From Mesorhizobium_B sp964242945 (GTDB lineage Bacteria > Pseudomonadota > Alphaproteobacteria > Rhizobiales > Rhizobiaceae), in contig CAXTCF010000032.1 of NCBI GenBank assembly GCA_964242945.1, forward strand, positions 1-28,899: a stretch of DNA of 28,899 nucleotides, in the 5' to 3' direction. Numbering within the stretch: the stretch's first letter is position 1; each line of letters starts with the position of its first letter. The notes under the pieces were generated by a model. That model was not told where the DNA came from and searched no databases. It worked only from the letters and a program-made list of their open reading frames with translations. A program made the translations under genes and the position numbers. Positions 1 through 7,482 of the stretch are shown here, piece after piece.

Positions 1-30
1 CCCCTTGAGGGGAGGGATAAAGGGTGGGGG
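1..30. repeat. Left arm of inverted repeat flanking the DUF559 gene
   Basis: The first 30 bases are a purine-rich block (CCCCTTGAGGGGAGGG, a short AT step, then AGGGTGGGGG). Its reverse complement aligns with 410-445 at the other end of the DUF559 gene: both read CCCCCACC, then a TT-containing spacer, then a CCCTCCC block and an AAGGG/GGGG end, with a few mismatches and small indels. The two arms therefore bracket the gene like imperfect terminal inverted repeats. The left arm may extend beyond the window edge. Confidence 0.55.
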
Positions 31-39
31 TAAGCAACC

Positions 40-465
40 TTGCCGACAAAGATCGACCCCAAGTCTATAAAGCGCGCCCGGCGTCTGCGCAGCAACATGA
101 CAGATGGTGAGCGCAAGCTTTGGCGCGAGTTGCGGGAGTTCCGTCGTCTCTATGGCATCCACATCAGACGCCAAGCGCCCCTCGGCTTGTACACACCCGA
201 TTTTGTGATCCATGAACACAAGCTAGTCATAGAAGTGGATGGGGAGCAGCACTCCACGAGCATTGGCCGAGCGAAGGACAGCATCCGGGACGTCTGGCTG
301 GCAAACCAAGGTTACCGCGTGTTGCGGTTGACGACAGGCGAGTTGTCCGACCGCTTCGACGGCTGCGTGGAAGACGTCCTTCGGGCGCTTGGCCTTATGG
401 ACGTCAGCGCCCCCACCTTCAGCCCCTCCCTGCAAGGGCGCGGGGAAAACGAGCTTTGCCCATGA
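40..465 (+). CDS. DUF559 family endonuclease-like protein
   Basis: This 141-residue protein belongs to the DUF559 family, which has the very-short-patch-repair/restriction-endonuclease fold. Residues 54-68 hold the core: PDF, then a strand with IEVDG and a following EQH, which fits the metal-binding D...ExD pattern of PD-(D/E)xK-like nucleases. No substrate is known. The open start is TTG at 40; an in-frame ATG at 97 (residue 20) is possible but would remove part of the N-terminal basic helix. The last ~17 residues (SPSLQGRG region) are encoded by a flanking repeat and are probably not part of the fold. The stop overlaps the next gene's ATG (ATGA, 462-465). The gene sits inside an ABC-transporter operon to which it has no obvious functional link, so I infer insertion. 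Confidence 0.85.
   Translation: MPTKIDPKSIKRARRLRSNMTDGERKLWRELREFRRLYGIHIRRQAPLGLYTPDFVIHEHKLVIEVDGEQHSTSIGRAKDSIRDVWLANQGYRVLRLTTGELSDRFDGCVEDVLRALGLMDVSAPTFSPSLQGRGENELCP
410..445. repeat. Right arm of inverted repeat flanking the DUF559 gene
   Basis: A pyrimidine-rich block (CCCCCACCTTCAGCCCCTCC, then TGCAAGGGCGCGGGG) is the imperfect reverse complement of bases 1-30. It lies within the 3' end of the DUF559 reading frame and supplies its C-terminal residues. It also contains a small internal palindrome (CCCTGCAAGGG). It ends 16 bases before the permease start codon. Confidence 0.55.
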
Positions 466-1397
466 CCATCATTCCAATTGCCGAACCCGGCGCCGGCGTT
501 GGTCGCGTGGGACTTCTAGGCCGGCTTGCCACAGGCAGCGCCGGGCCCGTTTTCACCATCCTGCTTGGCATCATTACAATCTGGTACATCGGCGCCTTCG
601 CCCTCAACGCGCCGTTCCAGCGCGACCTCAACGCACGGAGCGGACAGGCACCCGGCGCAATCGCATTCATCGGCCAGACGCTTTCGCAGCCGAAGCCTAC
701 CTTGCCCGCCCCGCACCAAGTGGCGCAGAACTTTTTCGAGAACACGTTTCTGCGCAAGGTCACGAGCCCAAGGAGCCTCGTGTTTCACGCCTGGGTGACG
801 CTCTCCTCGACGCTCGCCGGCTTCGCCTTCGGCACCGCGCTCGGCATCCTCATCGCTGTCGGCATCGTGCATGTGGCGGCGCTCGACCGCAGCCTGATGC
901 CTTGGATCATCACCAGTCAGACGATCCCCATCCTCGCCATCGCGCCGATGATCATCGTGGTGCTGGCGGCGATCGGAGTCACCGGGCTGGTGCCCAAGGC
1001 GATGATCTCCACCTACCTTTCCTTCTTCCCGGTGACGGTCGGCATGGTGAAGGGCCTGCGCTCGCCCGACCTGATGCATTGCGACCTCATGCACACCTAT
1101 CACGCCAGCCGCAGCCAAACCTTCTGGAAGCTGCGCCTGCCGGCTTCCGTGCCGTTCCTGTTCGCTTCGATGAAAGTGGCGGTGGCGGCAAGCCTTGTCG
1201 GGGCGATCGTCGGGGAATTGCCGACCGGCGCGGTCGCCGGCATCGGCGCGAAGCTGCTCGCCGGCTCCTACTACAGCGACACGATCGGCATGTGGTCGGC
1301 GCTGATCGCCGGCTCGGTCGTGGCGGCGCTGCTGGTCACAGTCGTCGGTTTGATCGGCAGGCTGGTGGAGCGTGCAATGGGCGCGCGGCCGGCATGA
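462..1397 (+). CDS. ABC transporter permease (BPD_transp_1 / SsuC-TauC-like), first of a pair
   Basis: This 311-residue integral inner-membrane permease belongs to the nitrate/sulfonate/taurine/pyrimidine class of importers. It has an N-terminal membrane segment around residues 29-50, a periplasmic loop, then a core of about five helices. The cytoplasmic EAA-type loop that docks the ATPase is visible as YHASRSQTFWKLRLPAS near residue 210. I chose the ATG at 462 over a TTG at 456 because it forms an ATGA overlap with the upstream stop. Its own stop overlaps the next permease start in the same way (1394-1397), which argues for translational coupling and a heteromeric permease. The ATPase gene is not in the window and presumably lies upstream of the DUF559 gene. 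Substrate is not shown by the sequence. Confidence 0.9.
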   Translation: MTIIPIAEPGAGVGRVGLLGRLATGSAGPVFTILLGIITIWYIGAFALNAPFQRDLNARSGQAPGAIAFIGQTLSQPKPTLPAPHQVAQNFFENTFLRKVTSPRSLVFHAWVTLSSTLAGFAFGTALGILIAVGIVHVAALDRSLMPWIITSQTIPILAIAPMIIVVLAAIGVTGLVPKAMISTYLSFFPVTVGMVKGLRSPDLMHCDLMHTYHASRSQTFWKLRLPASVPFLFASMKVAVAASLVGAIVGELPTGAVAGIGAKLLAGSYYSDTIGMWSALIAGSVVAALLVTVVGLIGRLVERAMGARPA

Positions 1398-2548
1398 GGC
1401 GTTTTTTGCTCTCGTGGCAGGCAGTGTTTGCCGCACTGCTCTGCATCGCTGCCTGGGCGCTCGGACCGTTGACGCAAGCAGGCGCCGACGTGCTCGCGGA
1501 CCCGACGATCAGCGTCTATGACCCGTTCCTTGTCACGGGCTCGCCGATCCGCTGGACGCTGCTTGCATCCGCCTTGCTGTCCACCCTCCGGCAACCCGCG
1601 TGGAGCCGCGCCGCTCTCCTGTTCGTGGGCGCGCATCTGGCAGTCTGGATGCTGCTGTCCGGCATTGCGGGCAACGAAGGCACCGCCCGCCTGCCGTTCT
1701 TCCTGTTTCTCGGCTCCGGCTGGCTGCTCGCCTGGGGCTGCGTGTCCGTGCTTTCCGGCATGCGCCCGCGCTCCCGCACTGCCGCAAACCTTCTCCGCTT
1801 GACCATTCCTGCGATCTTCGGGGCCTGGATTCTGTTCATCTGGGAAGCGGTCACGCGCGGCGCCGGCATTCCCTTCATTTTGCTGCCGCCGCCTTCCGCC
1901 ATCGGGGCGCGCATCGCCGGCTCGGTGCCTACCCTGCTCGCCGACATGCGCCAGACCATCCTGAAGGCAGTCATCGCCGGCTACCTCATGGGCTGCGGCG
2001 CGGGCTTCCTCGCGGCCATCCTCGCCGATCGATTCGATTTTCTGCGCCGCGGCCTGATCCCGGTCGGCAACATGGTCTCGGCGCTGCCGATCATCGGCGT
2101 CGCGCCGATCATGGTGATCTGGTTCGGCTTCGGCTGGGAGTCCAAGGCGGCCGTCGTCGTGATCATGACCTTCTTCCCGATGCTGGTAAACACGGTCGCC
2201 GGCCTCGCCGCTTCAGGCCACATGGAGCGCGACCTGATGCGCACCTACGCCTCGTCCTACTGGCAGACGCTCGCCAAGCTGCGCCTGCCCGCCGCGATGC
2301 CCTTCCTCTTCAACGCGCTGAAGATAAACTCCACGCTTGCCCTGATCGGGGCAATCGTGGCGGAATTCTTCGGCACGCCGGTCGTCGGCATGGGCTTCCG
2401 CATCTCGACGGAGGTCGGCCGCATGAACATCGACATGGTTTGGGCGGAAATTGCTGTTGCAGCCCTTTGCGGTTCCGTCTTTTATGGGCTCCTTGCCCTC
2501 GCAGAGAGGGCCGTCACGTTCTGGCATCCGTCGGTGCGCGGCGCATAG
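1394..2548 (+). CDS. ABC transporter permease, second of a pair, with extended N-terminus
   Basis: This 384-residue permease pairs with the preceding gene. The C-terminal ~230 residues are the usual transport domain, with the ATPase-docking loop YASSYWQTLAKLRLPAAMPF, closely matching the loop in its partner. The N-terminal ~140 residues add about four hydrophobic segments not needed by the family core. The frame stays open upstream to 389, but that extension is antisense-like arginine-rich sequence over the other permease, and the ATG at 1394 overlaps the previous stop (ATGA), so this start is favoured. A 23-base gap follows before the binding-protein gene, making a permease-permease-binding protein operon. 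Confidence 0.9.
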   Translation: MRRFLLSWQAVFAALLCIAAWALGPLTQAGADVLADPTISVYDPFLVTGSPIRWTLLASALLSTLRQPAWSRAALLFVGAHLAVWMLLSGIAGNEGTARLPFFLFLGSGWLLAWGCVSVLSGMRPRSRTAANLLRLTIPAIFGAWILFIWEAVTRGAGIPFILLPPPSAIGARIAGSVPTLLADMRQTILKAVIAGYLMGCGAGFLAAILADRFDFLRRGLIPVGNMVSALPIIGVAPIMVIWFGFGWESKAAVVVIMTFFPMLVNTVAGLAASGHMERDLMRTYASSYWQTLAKLRLPAAMPFLFNALKINSTLALIGAIVAEFFGTPVVGMGFRISTEVGRMNIDMVWAEIAVAALCGSVFYGLLALAERAVTFWHPSVRGA

Positions 2549-2571
2549 GATAAAGAAACCAGAGGGAAACG

Positions 2572-3543
2572 ATGAAAGCACTTCTTACCGCCGCGCTGGC
2601 TGGCGCGGTTTCGTTGCTTACGGTGCAGGCCTTCGCTGCCGATGCCGTTACGCTTCAGCTGAAATGGGTCACGCAGGCGCAGTTCGCCGGCTACTACGTC
2701 GCCAAGGACAAGGGTTTCTACGGCGACGAGAACCTCGACGTCACGATCAAGCCGGGCGGTCCCGACATCGCGCCGGAGCAGGTGATCGCCGGCGGCGGTG
2801 CCGACGTGATCGTGGACTGGATGGGCGGCGCGCTGGCCGCCCGCGAGAAGGGCGTGCCGCTGGTCAACATCGCCCAGCCCTTCAAGAAGGCCGGCATGGA
2901 ACTCGTCTGCCCGAAGGACGGCCCGATCAAGACCGAAGCCGACTTCAAGGGCCGCACGCTCGGAGTCTGGTTCTTCGGCAACGAGTACCCGTTCTATGCC
3001 TGGATGAACAAGCTCGGCATGAAGACGGACGGCGGTGCTGACGGCGTCACCGTGCTCAAGCAGAGCTTCGACGTGCAGCCGCTGATCCAGAAGCAGGCCG
3101 ACTGCATCTCGGTGATGACCTACAACGAATACGGCCAGGTGCTCGATGCTGGCTACAAGCCGGAAGACCTCGTCGTCTTCAACTATTCGGCGATGGGCAA
3201 CGACCTGCTGGAGGACGGGCTCTACGCCGACGAGACCAAGCTCAAGGACGCAGCCTTCGCCGACAAGATGGTCCGCTTCGTCCGCGCTTCCATGAAGGGC
3301 TGGAAATACGCCGTGGAGCACCCCGACGAAGCCGCCGGGATCGTCGTGGACAATGGCGGCCAGGACGAGAACCACCAGAAGTTCATGATGGGCGAGGTCG
3401 CCAAGCTGATCGACAACGCCGACGGCAAGCTGAACCAGGCGGCTTACGAGCGCACGGAAAAGGCGCTCATCGACCAGAAGATCATCACCAAGAAGCCGGA
3501 AGGCGCCTGGACGAGCGCCATCACCGACAAGGCGGTGCAGTAG
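2572..3543 (+). CDS. ABC transporter substrate-binding protein, NMT1/THI5-like
   Basis: This 323-residue periplasmic protein has a cleavable signal peptide (basic start MKALLTAALAGAV, cleavage near AFA-ADA around residue 23). The mature N-terminus, LQLKWVTQAQFAGYYVAKDKG, carries the WxxQAQFAGYYxAxxKGFY pattern of the NMT1/THI5-like group, which contains ThiY-type binders of pyrimidine thiamine precursors, riboflavin binders and related proteins. The start has a good ribosome site (GAGGGA, 7 bases upstream). It completes the importer with the two permeases. From memory, similar gene sets in rhizobia lie beside dihydropyrimidinase/hydantoinase genes, so a pyrimidine-like substrate is plausible, but nothing in the window proves it. 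Confidence 0.9.
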   Translation: MKALLTAALAGAVSLLTVQAFAADAVTLQLKWVTQAQFAGYYVAKDKGFYGDENLDVTIKPGGPDIAPEQVIAGGGADVIVDWMGGALAAREKGVPLVNIAQPFKKAGMELVCPKDGPIKTEADFKGRTLGVWFFGNEYPFYAWMNKLGMKTDGGADGVTVLKQSFDVQPLIQKQADCISVMTYNEYGQVLDAGYKPEDLVVFNYSAMGNDLLEDGLYADETKLKDAAFADKMVRFVRASMKGWKYAVEHPDEAAGIVVDNGGQDENHQKFMMGEVAKLIDNADGKLNQAAYERTEKALIDQKIITKKPEGAWTSAITDKAVQ

Positions 3544-3622
3544 GCATCTCCTCGCGCAACGACGGGCGGCCCATGCGAACTCTCGCGCGGGCGGCCCGGC
3601 CGCACGCTTATGCGCACGAAAC

Positions 3623-3650
3623 TTGACTCGCCCTGCGTAAGGTCTGAATA
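3623..3650 (+). promoter_or_regulatory. Candidate promoter of the P450-ACP-hydrolase operon
   Basis: CTTGAC (TTGAC at 3623-3627) matches the alphaproteobacterial -35 consensus. A 17-base spacer leads to TGAATA (3645-3650), a weak -10. Transcription would begin near 3657, about 20 bases before the P450 start. The gap between the binding-protein stop (3543) and the P450 start otherwise shows only GC-rich sequence with two copies of GGGCGGCCC. Confidence 0.4.
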
Positions 3651-3673
3651 GGCGGCTTTCATGCAGAGTCGTC

Positions 3674-4708
3674 GTGCCAATGTATCTGCTTCACCAAGAG
3701 GCGACACGGAAAGAAACCTACAGGCATCTTCCATTGCAGGCGCGAGCGGATGCCGACTTCATTCCCATCGTGAACCCGGCTCATATGGCTGAGGTGCTCG
3801 CGTCGCATGCCTTCCATGTCGCCGACGCCGCCGAAGACTATCGGCAGATTTCCCGCCGGACAGGGCAGCGATTCCCGACAGTCATCGCCGCGCTCGACCA
3901 GATTCCTCTGGCGAAGGAAGGGCAAGCGCATCGCGACCTCCGCGATGCGATGGCGCAGGTGATCGCGGCCAAGGCGAAGAAGATCGGACCGCGACTGGAG
4001 TTCGATCTCAAGCGGCTGTTCGGCGACCTCATCGTTGCAGGGCGCCGGATCGACCTCGTCGCCGATGTCGCGCTCCCGACCTACGCCAGCGCGTTTTCCG
4101 AGCTTCTCGACTTGGAGCCGAGCCTTGTCCGCGAAGGCGCGGAGTCGGAGGTCTTCGACCGCCTGATCAGCCTCAACCGCCGCAAGCGGCTCGAGGCGAA
4201 CATGGTCGCTACCCTGGAAAGGCTGAAGCCGGCAGCCGGCCTCGGCACTTTTTCCCCCGAATTCGCGCTGGCCATCACCATTCTCGGCCGGGACGCGCTG
4301 GTCGGCTCGCTTTCGGTCGCCCTCTGGTACGAGTTCGCACGGAACGCGGGACGCAGGCTCGACGAGATCGACTTCGGACCGACGCTCGGGGCGACCGGCG
4401 TTCCGGTCATCGAACGGCTGGCGGTCGAAGACACCCATATCAGCGGCGTGCCGATCGCCAAGGGAACACGCGTCCGGCTGTTCTTCGATGCCACGTCGCG
4501 CCAGAACGCAGGCGCGGATGCCGGGCTCCTGTTCGGGAAGGGCCGGCATCTCTGTCTCGGCAAGCCGATCGCGCTCGTCGCCTGGCGGATGGTGACGACG
4601 CTTCTCAACCGCTCCGACCTGCGCGTCGAACCATCGAGCTTCGCATTCCGCAAGGGCGATTTCATCTTCAACTATCCGGAGCACGCCTATGTCGAACTTG
4701 GAGTCTGA
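3674..4708 (+). CDS. Noncanonical cytochrome P450-like protein
   Basis: This protein of 342-344 residues is shorter than the ~400 usual for bacterial P450s. The haem-thiolate loop is complete: FGKGRHLCLG at 287-296 with C294 as the presumed iron ligand. The segment before it (ERLAVEDTHISGVPIAKGTR) matches the P450 'RxAxED...G..IpaGtrV' strand region. Other signatures are altered: the I-helix has LGRDAL (204-209), with alanine in place of the usual acid-alcohol threonine; no ExxR is found where the K-helix should be (EIDF at 231-234); and the meander before the haem loop is almost absent. The start is GTG 3674 or ATG 3680. The stop lies 20 bases inside the following acyl-carrier gene, so an acyl thioester on that carrier is a likely substrate or partner. 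It may be an unusual oxidase or a degenerate haem protein. Confidence 0.75.
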   Translation: MPMYLLHQEATRKETYRHLPLQARADADFIPIVNPAHMAEVLASHAFHVADAAEDYRQISRRTGQRFPTVIAALDQIPLAKEGQAHRDLRDAMAQVIAAKAKKIGPRLEFDLKRLFGDLIVAGRRIDLVADVALPTYASAFSELLDLEPSLVREGAESEVFDRLISLNRRKRLEANMVATLERLKPAAGLGTFSPEFALAITILGRDALVGSLSVALWYEFARNAGRRLDEIDFGPTLGATGVPVIERLAVEDTHISGVPIAKGTRVRLFFDATSRQNAGADAGLLFGKGRHLCLGKPIALVAWRMVTTLLNRSDLRVEPSSFAFRKGDFIFNYPEHAYVELGV

Positions 4709-4964
4709 TGAAATCGCCTTGGCTTGCGCGGCGGCTTTTCGGGAACTCAACGGACTCGCCAACACGCCGGGCGCGCGCAGCCTCTCCGATGCCGCGCTGA
4801 TCTCACGCCCGATGCAGGAACTCGATGTCGACAGCCTGTCGATCATGGAATTCGTGATGACGGTCGAAGATCGTTTCGGCGTCGAACTCGATGAACTGGC
4901 CGTCAACCATTGTCAGACGATCGGAGACCTCGCGGCGTTGATCCGGCAGGCGAGGGGTGTTTAG
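4689..4964 (+). CDS. Acyl carrier protein (phosphopantetheine attachment site)
   Basis: This small acidic carrier protein has 91 residues. The serine of the motif VDSLSIMEFVM (around residues 39-49) is the expected 4'-phosphopantetheine site, and the following helix (EDRFGVELDE) is the standard recognition helix II. It overlaps the P450 gene by 20 bases upstream and the hydrolase gene by 8 bases downstream, so all three are translated as a unit. It is unlikely to be the housekeeping AcpP, which normally lies with fabG/fabF. It probably presents an acyl or aminoacyl group to the P450. Confidence 0.88.
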   Translation: MSNLESDEIALACAAAFRELNGLANTPGARSLSDAALISRPMQELDVDSLSIMEFVMTVEDRFGVELDELAVNHCQTIGDLAALIRQARGV

Positions 4965-5778
4965 CCTCTTCAAGCGGCCGGAGGTTTCCCCGGAAACCGA
5001 AGATGCGTTGACTCCCCTGGAGATCCTGGCGCTGCTTGCCAGGCAGCCTCGTCTGCGCGATGCCTTCAGGGTCGGCCGGTACCTCAAGGAGCATGCTCCG
5101 AAGCGATTCGTGCGAAGCACGCTCGTGCCTGGGGTCGACCACTGCACCGCAAATCTGGGTGCCGGACGCCTGCTCGTCTGCTTTGCGGGGCGGACTCAGC
5201 GGTTCATGGCGCCAGTCTCCGTGTTTCTCCAGATGATCGACGACCGGGCCAGCGACCTGCTGCTTCTCTTCGACCGCCAGAAGCGCCACTTCAACGATGG
5301 CGTCGACGGCTTCGGCAACTCGCTGCCCGCGCTGGCGCACCGCATCTCTGCCTTTGCCGACCAGCGGAACTACCGGAGCATCGTGACGGTGGGTTGGAGC
5401 ATGGGAGGACTGCCTGCGTTGCGGGCAGGCCGGCTCATGGGGGCGACACGCGCGATTTCGATCGGCGGGCGGCTCGTCTGGCATGTGGAAAGGCTCAAGA
5501 CCCGCACCGGCCTCGAAGCCTTCGATCCCCTTTGCAGCTGCATCCGCGGAAAAACCCCCTGCTTCCTCCTTTATGGAAGGGGCCACGCTGCCGATGCACG
5601 GGATGCCCGCATCGTGCTTGGCATGGTGCCTCGAAGCAAGTGCCTGGAAGTTGCGAGCGAAAAGCATAATGCCGTGCATCAATATTTTGAAGCCGGCAGC
5701 CTTCCGCGCTTGTATGAACTTCTGACCGATGAAGAGCGCGAGCCGCGGCAAACCGACATCGACTCGCTGCCGATCTGA
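4957..5778 (+). CDS. Alpha/beta-hydrolase-fold protein, possible thioesterase/acyltransferase partner
   Basis: This 273-residue protein starts at a GTG that lies 8 bases inside the carrier gene and is preceded by GGCGAGG. The core resembles an alpha/beta hydrolase: strand LLVCFAG (about 72-78), a nucleophile elbow GWSMGG (about 148-153) with serine, and a late histidine in KHNAVHQYF that could complete a triad. The acid is less clear; an aspartate precedes ARDARIVLG. No signal peptide or membrane segment is seen, so it is probably cytoplasmic. With a P450 and an acyl carrier in the same operon it could load, hydrolyse or transfer the acyl group, but similarity to any named thioesterase is weak and the function is inference. 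Confidence 0.6.
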   Translation: MFSLFKRPEVSPETEDALTPLEILALLARQPRLRDAFRVGRYLKEHAPKRFVRSTLVPGVDHCTANLGAGRLLVCFAGRTQRFMAPVSVFLQMIDDRASDLLLLFDRQKRHFNDGVDGFGNSLPALAHRISAFADQRNYRSIVTVGWSMGGLPALRAGRLMGATRAISIGGRLVWHVERLKTRTGLEAFDPLCSCIRGKTPCFLLYGRGHAADARDARIVLGMVPRSKCLEVASEKHNAVHQYFEAGSLPRLYELLTDEEREPRQTDIDSLPI

Positions 5779-5848
5779 TCGCCAGGGAAGAGGCCGAGCC
5801 TCATCTTTGCAAGCAGGAGCATCTGGCGTCCAAGGGAAATCACCTAAA

Positions 5849-5893
5849 GCATGTCTCCCAAAAGTGGGCACCGGTTTTGGGGAAAAGACATGC
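5849..5893. repeat. Dispersed rhizobial intergenic palindrome
   Basis: The arms GCATGTCTCCCAAAA and TTTTGGGGAAAAGACATGC form an imperfect inverted repeat around the centre GTGGGCACCGG. The outer 8 bases (GCATGTCT/AGACATGC) pair perfectly. The pattern GCATGTC...CCAAAA...GGTTTTGGG...GACATGC followed by GTGAAAACAA matches, from memory, a palindrome found in many copies between genes of Mesorhizobium and relatives. It lies about 70 bases after the hydrolase stop and lacks a terminal T-run. Confidence 0.7.
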
Positions 5894-5912
5894 GTGAAAA
5901 CAATAGGCTAAG

Positions 5913-6000
5913 GCGGGTTGGATGAGGCCGAAAGGCCGCAACCCGCTTTAGCGCCGCAAGACTGCGGCGGCTCAACAGGCCGGAGCGATCGAGCCGGCGC
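5913..6000. repeat. Chain of GC-rich hairpins (gene-free stretch 5779-6136)
   Basis: Directly after the palindrome comes GCGGGTTG (5913-5920) pairing with CAACCCGC (5939-5946), with an inner GGCCGAAAGGCC-type hairpin nested inside. GCCGC/GCGGC (around 5953-5967) and CCGG...CCGG stems follow. This reads as a second composite repeat unit joined to the first. The 358-base interval 5779-6136 holds no convincing gene; a reading frame from 5918 into the acyltransferase is open but its translation over this interval has no recognisable domain. I see no clear promoter in 6001-6136. Confidence 0.5.
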
Positions 6001-6136
6001 AGCCGGGGCCTTGAACCTTGCCCTTCGCATGATGGAAGGCGCCAGTGTGCTGAGGTGCCGACGTTTGTCCCTCTTTACCTTCGGTGTACCCGGCTCCGCT
6101 AGTGTTCCGCCATCGTTCCGTTGCGATGGCCTCGAC

Positions 6137-7219
6137 ATGGCACAGACCTCCGCCTCGCGGCTGCCCACTCTCGACCTTCTGCGCCTGATTTCGGCGCTGG
6201 CCGTCGTGTTCTTCCACTACGGCTTCCGCATGCGCCTTTCGGGCGAGGGCGGCGGAACCGGCTTCCCGGAACTGGCACCCTTCGCGCAGTGGTTCGAGAC
6301 CGGGCTTCTGGTCTTCTTCGGCATCTCCGGCTACGTGATCGCCATGTCGGCCGAGAACCGCGGCGCCTTCGACTTCGCGGCCGGGCGTTTCGCGCGGCTC
6401 TGGCCGACATTCATGCTCTGCGCGACGGTCACCGCGCTGGTGATGCTTGTCTGGCCCGTCCCCGGCATCCCTGCGCCGACGCTCGCGCAATGGCTGGCGC
6501 ATGCGATAATCATTGCGCGGGCGCTTGGCCAGCCGTTCCTCGACGGCGCCTATTGGACGATCGCCTATGAGATCATCTTCTACGGCTGGGTATTCCTCCT
6601 CATGGTAACCGGACTGTGGGAGCGGGCGTGGCGTCCGGCGGTGCTGGTCTGGCTCCTTGTCTCGATCGGCAATGAGGGACTGATCGGCAGCGCTGCCCTC
6701 CGCAAGCTGCTCATCACGGAATATTCCGGCTTCTTCGCCTTCGGGCTGGTCCTGTTTCACCTGTATCGCCGCGCCTCGCCCGCGACGCTGGGCTTGCTGT
6801 ACCTCGCCGTGTTCTGGGCCTGCGCCGCGCCCTTGATGGTCGAGCACGAGTTCATCGACCTGTACAACCTCCACCGCAATCCCACGGGCGTCGCCCTGAC
6901 GGGGCCGCTGGCGATCGGTGCGGTGGCGCTTTGCGCCGGCTTGCGCTGGACGCCGGTTCCGCCCAGTGCGGCGCTGGCGCTGGGTTCTCTGACCTATCCG
7001 CTCTACCTGCTGCACCAGCACATCGGCTACGCCGTGTTCGCGCGCTTTGGCAGCACGGCGAACCGATGGGTCATTTTAGTTGCACTGCTGGCGGTGCTCC
7101 TGACCGCGGCCTTCGCGATCGGGCGCTGGATCGAGCCGCCCTGCCGGCGCTGGATCCTTGCGCGCGCACGCGCCCTCCTCGCGCGATTGCCGTCCGCCGC
7201 CCGCCCGCTTCCTGCCTGA
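6137..7219 (+). CDS. Acyltransferase family 3 (OafA/NodX-like) membrane protein
   Basis: This 360-residue multi-pass inner-membrane O-acyltransferase transfers acyl groups to extracytoplasmic sugars or lipids. The N-terminus (LDLLRLISALAVVFFHYGFRM) gives the family's first helix with its conserved histidine at residue 27; the second helix region carries VFFGISGYVIAMS, and an R-FARLWP motif follows. About ten hydrophobic segments run to residue ~345. I chose the ATG at 6137 because the frame upstream is repeat-derived and the family begins exactly here. The acceptor is unknown: rhizobial relatives act on lipopolysaccharide, exopolysaccharide or Nod factors. No partner gene is adjacent. Confidence 0.88.
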   Translation: MAQTSASRLPTLDLLRLISALAVVFFHYGFRMRLSGEGGGTGFPELAPFAQWFETGLLVFFGISGYVIAMSAENRGAFDFAAGRFARLWPTFMLCATVTALVMLVWPVPGIPAPTLAQWLAHAIIIARALGQPFLDGAYWTIAYEIIFYGWVFLLMVTGLWERAWRPAVLVWLLVSIGNEGLIGSAALRKLLITEYSGFFAFGLVLFHLYRRASPATLGLLYLAVFWACAAPLMVEHEFIDLYNLHRNPTGVALTGPLAIGAVALCAGLRWTPVPPSAALALGSLTYPLYLLHQHIGYAVFARFGSTANRWVILVALLAVLLTAAFAIGRWIEPPCRRWILARARALLARLPSAARPLPA

Positions 7220-7267
7220 CGCGGCTTCCCAGCCGTGCTATCAGGCGACCGAAGCGGGAGATCGCAC

Positions 7268-7462
7268 ATGGGCCTTCTGATCAATCTGGAGCCGGAGGAC
7301 CAAAGCCGTCTGGACGCGCTTTCAGCGCTGACCGGGCGCGACACGGCGGATCAGGTCCGCGAAGTGATCCTGCGATGGCTGGAGAACATGGAGGATATCG
7401 CGACGGCGGATGCCGTCATGGAGCGTGTCCGGCGCGGCGAGGAACGCATCTATATCCTCTGA
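7268..7462 (+). CDS. Ribbon-helix-helix antitoxin, frameshifted at its C-terminus
   Basis: The frame gives a 64-residue RelB/DUF6290-type antitoxin with the DNA-binding ribbon-helix-helix near the N-terminus (LINLEPEDQSRLDALSALTG). It starts at ATG 7268 after GGGAG. The frame ends early at ...GEERIYIL. Reading on in the +1 frame from 7455 gives SSEEIRKELRASDD and a stop at 7497-7499, which is the tail expected for this family (usually ...SLEEVRKELGL). One inserted base near TATATCC explains the shift. The toxin-binding C-terminus is therefore lost, while the DNA-binding half is intact. The toxin gene behind it is also broken. Confidence 0.75.
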   Translation: MGLLINLEPEDQSRLDALSALTGRDTADQVREVILRWLENMEDIATADAVMERVRRGEERIYIL

Positions 7463-7482
7463 AGAAATAAGAAAAGAACTTA

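Noticed and set aside
389..1393. Open extension of the second permease frame upstream, giving a 719-residue protein
   Set aside because: The extra sequence is Arg/Pro/His-rich shadow coding over the DUF559 and first permease genes; the ATG at 1394 with ATGA overlap fits the family.
3544..3622. Two copies of GGGCGGCCC after the binding-protein gene as a terminator
   Set aside because: They are direct, not inverted, repeats and no T-run follows.
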